Positions 5,844 to 8,989 of a DNA stretch of 8,989 nt are shown piece after piece. Location: positions 1-8,989 of the forward strand of contig JAVYYS010000021.1 of NCBI GenBank assembly GCA_038876335.1, given 5' to 3'. A program made the position numbers and the translations under genes. Position 1 is the stretch's first letter. Every line of letters begins with the position of its first letter. Origin of the DNA: JAKATY01 sp038876335. GTDB lineage: Archaea > Micrarchaeota > Micrarchaeia > Micrarchaeales > Micrarchaeaceae. The notes beneath the pieces are model-generated. The model was not told where the DNA came from and ran no database searches. It was given only the letters and a program-made list of their open reading frames with translations.

Positions 5844-8723
5844 CTCTACGTTAGTAAGCCTTTCGCGCACTTTCTCCTCTACTTTGTCAACGCGGAGAAG
5901 GCTGCGTTCAAGCACAGGCACTACTTCAGCTTCGAAAACGGAGTTGGTGGCTTTGTTCACCTTGAGATCTATAAACGTGTAGCCATTGATAGAGCCAGGA
6001 GGGGCGCCCACCGGTATGCTTATCCTCTTCAGAAATGGATTATCGCGCGAGTCCTGGTTGCTCGGCACCTTGACCAGCAGTTTTCCGCCAGCGTAAGTGG
6101 CAATACATTCATGATCGTGCCCAGAAAATGCGGCTACGGCGTCGCTTCTCTTATTCTCCATAAAGCCGACCATGCTGGTACCCTTCGCGGAGCCTAGCTC
6201 ATGGCTGAAAAGCATCGGTACCCCATTTACCTTTATCTCTTCACTTCCGTATTCCGAGCCGCTTATCTTCCTTAGGTTCTTTACACCTTTGGAGAAAAGA
6301 CCTATTTCATCGTCAAACTTTTTGAGTATTTGCTTCGAGATATTATCTAGTCTTTCGCGCTGTTCTTCCGAAATCTCTGTTCCTTGAGGGAAGGCGGCTG
6401 CAATTATGGCCCCAATTGCGTTCTCTACAGTTTTGCGTGACCCCTCCAGTTGTTTGATCCTAGCATTCAGATAGGTTTCTATATACGAGCCTATGGATGT
6501 GGCTTCGTCCCTGTGCCAATGCTTGCCGCCGTTTCCGCTGTTGTTGGGATGGTTGCCGGAAACGACCATTATCGCACCGCCCCTCTCTACCACACTATCG
6601 ATAAGCGCCCAGAAGTTTTCAAGCAGCATGCTCGGCTGTTCATCAGCATTGTACCTTACGCTGAGCACGGTATTTTCAAGCATTTCGGCTACGCGCCGGT
6701 TTACTTCAGAGCTGCTCAATTTCATTGATTCCAATTCCTCCCTAAACCTCTTTGGATACTGCCAGTCCATCCCGTATCTTATAACCTGGGCGTAATCGTT
6801 TAGAAACCCTTCGATATTGTCTCCTGAAAGCACAAGCACATTCGGTTCGCGCTTTAACGCGTCATCTACGGCCGCCGCCAGGAGCTTTCGCAGGTTGTGG
6901 TTGCCTTCATGCTGATCTGTAAACACTGCAATCTTAAAGGATTCAATGTCGTATTTTTGAGCGCCGCCTTCGCCAGAATATCTAAGCACCTTAGCAAGGT
7001 CTTCCTCGCTTAAAAGCCGCAGCTCTGAGTCTTTCATCTCTGAAGGCCTGTGATTCATTGCGACTTTCCTGTCCAGCTCCGGCCTGTGGATTATCTCTGG
7101 GCTGCCGTTGCTCTGCTGTTTCATGCCCGCAAGCCGCTTCCCAAGCTTGCCACTCTCTTCGATATCGTCCTTCATCCTCAAGAAGGAGAGCTTCTCATCA
7201 CTTATTATATTGTAGCTGAGAGAGCCATTCCTTGATATCTTCAGCTCAGAAACCCCTGAACTGACAAACCCTTTCTCTGTGGCCTGGGTCTCCTTCGTAT
7301 TTATGTGCGAATTCCAAGACCTGGAGAGCGAACTTCTATCCCAAAGCGGCCCCTGTGATATTGCGGCCAGAGTAGAAGGCGAGTTGTTCGAAAGCGTGTC
7401 TACCATAAACTGCGTGAAATTGCTCCTTGACTTGACTATGACATTGAGCGGCTTTGCATCGATGGTTTTCTTATCGAATACTCCATTTACCTTAAGTATA
7501 TTGAAGGTTTTCGGTATTGTGTCTATGCTGGACCTCTTATACGTGCCTGGAACCACGCTCAAATCGTAGGCCGTGATAATGTTGAACCTGAGGCTGCCAT
7601 TTCTGAACTCGTGCAGCTCAGCGGCGTTGTCTTGTATTATTACTTTCCTCTTCCTTCCAAACGCGTCTTTTATGTCTGAGAGATAGTATGATTTTGCAAG
7701 ACCATTTATTATGTCGTGCGAATCCTTCGGGGTTATGGCGTTGTGTATGAAATAATCTATTTGCTTGTTCTTTTTTGCATCTTCGCTTACCTTTTCAGCT
7801 TTATTTATTTCTCCGAGCCTGTATTCAAGAAGCCTTATCTCGTTAGCGATCTTCTTGGCTCTCGCAGACACCTCTTCATAGCTTTTTACGCCTTTCTCTA
7901 TATCTTTGAGCTCGGCCTGAATACCTTTTTCTTCCTCGATTTTCTCGTCATAAAGTTTTTTTAAGTCTTCTTTGCTTACGGGATTAAGCAAAAGCGAATA
8001 GAGCTGGTTAAGCAGGCTAAGCCTGTAGCTCGCCTCTTTCTGTTCCTCGAGGTTCAGCTTAAGCTTCACGCGCGCATTTTCCAGCTCTTTCTGCTTGGAA
8101 AGCCGATCAGCCTTTGAAATACTACCCCTCTTCAGCTCTTCCGAAAGAGTTTCCATAGAGCGGGACGTAGTCTCAACTATTGCTTGGCGGCCAACCAAAA
8201 ACGTGATCGTCTCGCTCATTTTGCTTTCTATACTTTCCCTTCCGGATTTGAACGCTAGGCCTAAATCCCTTATAAGTTCATCAAGATTCCTTAGGTCTGC
8301 CTCCCCCATCACGTAAACTACTTTGGATTTTTCAGGAAGGGAATGCAGCAATCTCTCCATATGGGGCTTTATCGCTGCTGCGGCGTGCTTGTTTGACTCT
8401 AGGTTCTCTATTATTACATCCAGATAATCGTTGCTCCTGTTAGAGCCGCGCGAAGGGAAAAACGGCAAAAGCCCGCCCCCTATATAAAGCATGTCGGGCT
8501 TATGCGAAGAGTCAAGATTGCGTATGTACCTCGCCAAGCCTATGAGGGCGTCATCATTCTGATATCGGGTTGAGCCGCCCAGGTCGCCTACCACAATGAC
8601 ATTGAATCCTTTTTTGGATTCTTCGCGTTTTTTCGCCTTTTCGCTCCGGGGCTCTGCTGTTTGCAGAGCCGAGGTTTTTCCCTCCACAAAATTGCCTGCA
8701 GTCGCCTCCTCTGAACCCATCAT
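5838..8723 (-). CDS. Two-domain metallophosphoesterase-like protein with coiled coil
   Basis: This 961-residue protein carries a complete calcineurin-like phosphoesterase motif set in its C-terminal half: DQH (603-605), GDN (634-636), GNH (723-725), SHE (His 841) and GHDHE (868-872). These would bind two metals and hydrolyse a phosphate ester; nuclease, nucleotide and phosphoprotein substrates all remain possible. The N-terminal half shows the same succession in eroded form: GDLGG (46-50), GGGLLP (82-87) and MGEAD (139-143), with the His and Asn ligands gone. Residues 185-320 are Glu/Lys/Leu-rich with predicted coiled coil and a central break near 241-251. No signal peptide or membrane span is seen. 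The frame is open to a GTG at 8738, but the ATG at 8721-8723 has GGTGA seven bases upstream and is the better start. It lies between the right-edge gene and the ABC ATPase gene, all on one strand. Confidence 0.8.
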   Translation of the reverse strand: MMGSEEATAGNFVEGKTSALQTAEPRSEKAKKREESKKGFNVIVVGDLGGSTRYQNDDALIGLARYIRNLDSSHKPDMLYIGGGLLPFFPSRGSNRSNDYLDVIIENLESNKHAAAAIKPHMERLLHSLPEKSKVVYVMGEADLRNLDELIRDLGLAFKSGRESIESKMSETITFLVGRQAIVETTSRSMETLSEELKRGSISKADRLSKQKELENARVKLKLNLEEQKEASYRLSLLNQLYSLLLNPVSKEDLKKLYDEKIEEEKGIQAELKDIEKGVKSYEEVSARAKKIANEIRLLEYRLGEINKAEKVSEDAKKNKQIDYFIHNAITPKDSHDIINGLAKSYYLSDIKDAFGRKRKVIIQDNAAELHEFRNGSLRFNIITAYDLSVVPGTYKRSSIDTIPKTFNILKVNGVFDKKTIDAKPLNVIVKSRSNFTQFMVDTLSNNSPSTLAAISQGPLWDRSSLSRSWNSHINTKETQATEKGFVSSGVSELKISRNGSLSYNIISDEKLSFLRMKDDIEESGKLGKRLAGMKQQSNGSPEIIHRPELDRKVAMNHRPSEMKDSELRLLSEEDLAKVLRYSGEGGAQKYDIESFKIAVFTDQHEGNHNLRKLLAAAVDDALKREPNVLVLSGDNIEGFLNDYAQVIRYGMDWQYPKRFREELESMKLSSSEVNRRVAEMLENTVLSVRYNADEQPSMLLENFWALIDSVVERGGAIMVVSGNHPNNSGNGGKHWHRDEATSIGSYIETYLNARIKQLEGSRKTVENAIGAIIAAAFPQGTEISEEQRERLDNISKQILKKFDDEIGLFSKGVKNLRKISGSEYGSEEIKVNGVPMLFSHELGSAKGTSMVGFMENKRSDAVAAFSGHDHECIATYAGGKLLVKVPSNQDSRDNPFLKRISIPVGAPPGSINGYTFIDLKVNKATNSVFEAEVVPVLERSLLRVDKVEEKVRERLTNVEI

Positions 8724-8730
8724 CACTCTT

Positions 8731-8735
8731 TCACC
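8731..8735 (-). promoter_or_regulatory. Ribosome binding site deciding the phosphoesterase start
   Basis: GGTGA on the minus strand lies seven bases before the ATG at 8721-8723 and matches the archaeal anti-Shine-Dalgarno. It overlaps the first codons of the longer GTG-started frame, which makes that longer start unlikely. Confidence 0.65.
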
Positions 8736-8758
8736 CACAACATCTCAACGCCATTTGG

Positions 8759-8773
8759 CGGCCTCTTCGGCCG
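8759..8773 (-). other. Hairpin between the right-edge gene and the phosphoesterase gene
   Basis: CGGCC (8759-8763) and GGCCG (8769-8773) form a perfect 5-bp GC stem with a 5-base loop, a few bases after the stop at 8776-8778. There is no T-run after it on the minus strand, so it is not a typical terminator. It may tune readthrough or protect an RNA end. Confidence 0.35.
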
Positions 8774-8775
8774 TC

Positions 8776-8989
8776 TCAGAGGTTATTTTCGAGGAATTCC
8801 TTGATGTTATTTTTTCCGTAGATCGTTCCTTTGTTGTAGTAAAGTTCTGGAAAAAATACCCCTGTCCTTATGATTATAATTTTGGCGCGTTTAGTATTGA
8901 TTAATTGTACAAGATCGTCGCTTTCTTTGCTTTCGCTTTCGGGTATATTTAAAATTCCATAACCTTTTTGGGTCTCGGCCTCGGTTCTC
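8776..8989 (-). CDS. C-terminal part of an unidentified protein, cut by the window edge
   Basis: Reading the minus strand from 8988, 70 codons run uninterrupted to a TGA at 8776-8778. The composition is protein-like: an acidic linker (PESESKESDD), a hydrophobic strand KRAKIIIIRTGVFFPELYY, and a helical end (NNIKEFLENNL). The IIIIRTGVFFPE segment looks like a buried beta strand and loop of an alpha/beta domain. I cannot name the family from this fragment. It ends 52 bases before the phosphoesterase start on the same strand, so the two are probably in one operon. The N-terminal part lies beyond the right edge. Confidence 0.6.
   Translation of the reverse strand, partial: RTEAETQKGYGILNIPESESKESDDLVQLINTKRAKIIIIRTGVFFPELYYNKGTIYGKNNIKEFLENNL

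Noticed and set aside
5838..8738. Longer GTG start at 8738 for the phosphoesterase
   Set aside because: The GGTGA ribosome binding site lies inside those first codons and is correctly spaced for the ATG at 8723.
1..8989. Search for tRNA, CRISPR, insertion sequences and attachment sites
   Set aside because: No T-loop consensus with matching arms, no regularly spaced repeats, and no transposase or terminal inverted repeats were seen on reading both strands. Weak or diverged cases could still be missed by eye.

Overview
The window looks like chromosomal DNA from an archaeon. Promoter-like sites have the archaeal BRE plus TATA layout, and one gene ends just before a triple oligo-T run. Ribosome binding sites, where present, are GGAGGTG or GGTGA. 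Arg is often AGG/AGA and Ile is often ATA. Moderate GC content and several unrecognised proteins would suit a DPANN or Micrarchaeota (ARMAN-like) genome, but that lineage guess is weak and rests on general impression.

Layout. From the left edge: a short AT-rich stretch; a small acidic helical protein on the minus strand (112-405) with its own promoter and T-tract terminator; a divergent intergenic region of about 400 bases with a strong palindrome, a diverged direct repeat and several TATA-like boxes; then the two-gene operon tldD-tldE on the plus strand (836-3614). Its last four bases overlap the end of a convergent 129-residue protein of unknown function (3611-4000, minus). The rest is a minus-strand run of four genes. 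In transcription order these are a protein cut by the right edge (8776-8989), a 961-residue double metallophosphoesterase-like protein with a coiled coil (5838-8723), an ABC ATPase (4884-5771) and its ABC-2 type membrane partner (4087-4875).

How the genes may work together. TldD and TldE of known systems form a heterodimeric zinc protease that degrades or matures peptides; here TldD keeps the HExxxH site and the Cys ligand, and TldE lacks them. The ATPase and permease would form an ABC-2 type exporter or membrane-remodelling complex of the NatAB/DrrAB kind. The large phosphoesterase shares an apparent operon with the exporter, but nothing seen gives its substrate.

The most unusual items are the large phosphoesterase and the structured intergenic region. 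The phosphoesterase has an intact C-terminal catalytic domain, an N-terminal copy that has lost its metal ligands, and a predicted antiparallel coiled-coil hairpin between them. The intergenic region ahead of tldD contains two copies of a seven-base element that compete for the same complement. No tRNA, rRNA, CRISPR array or insertion sequence was found.
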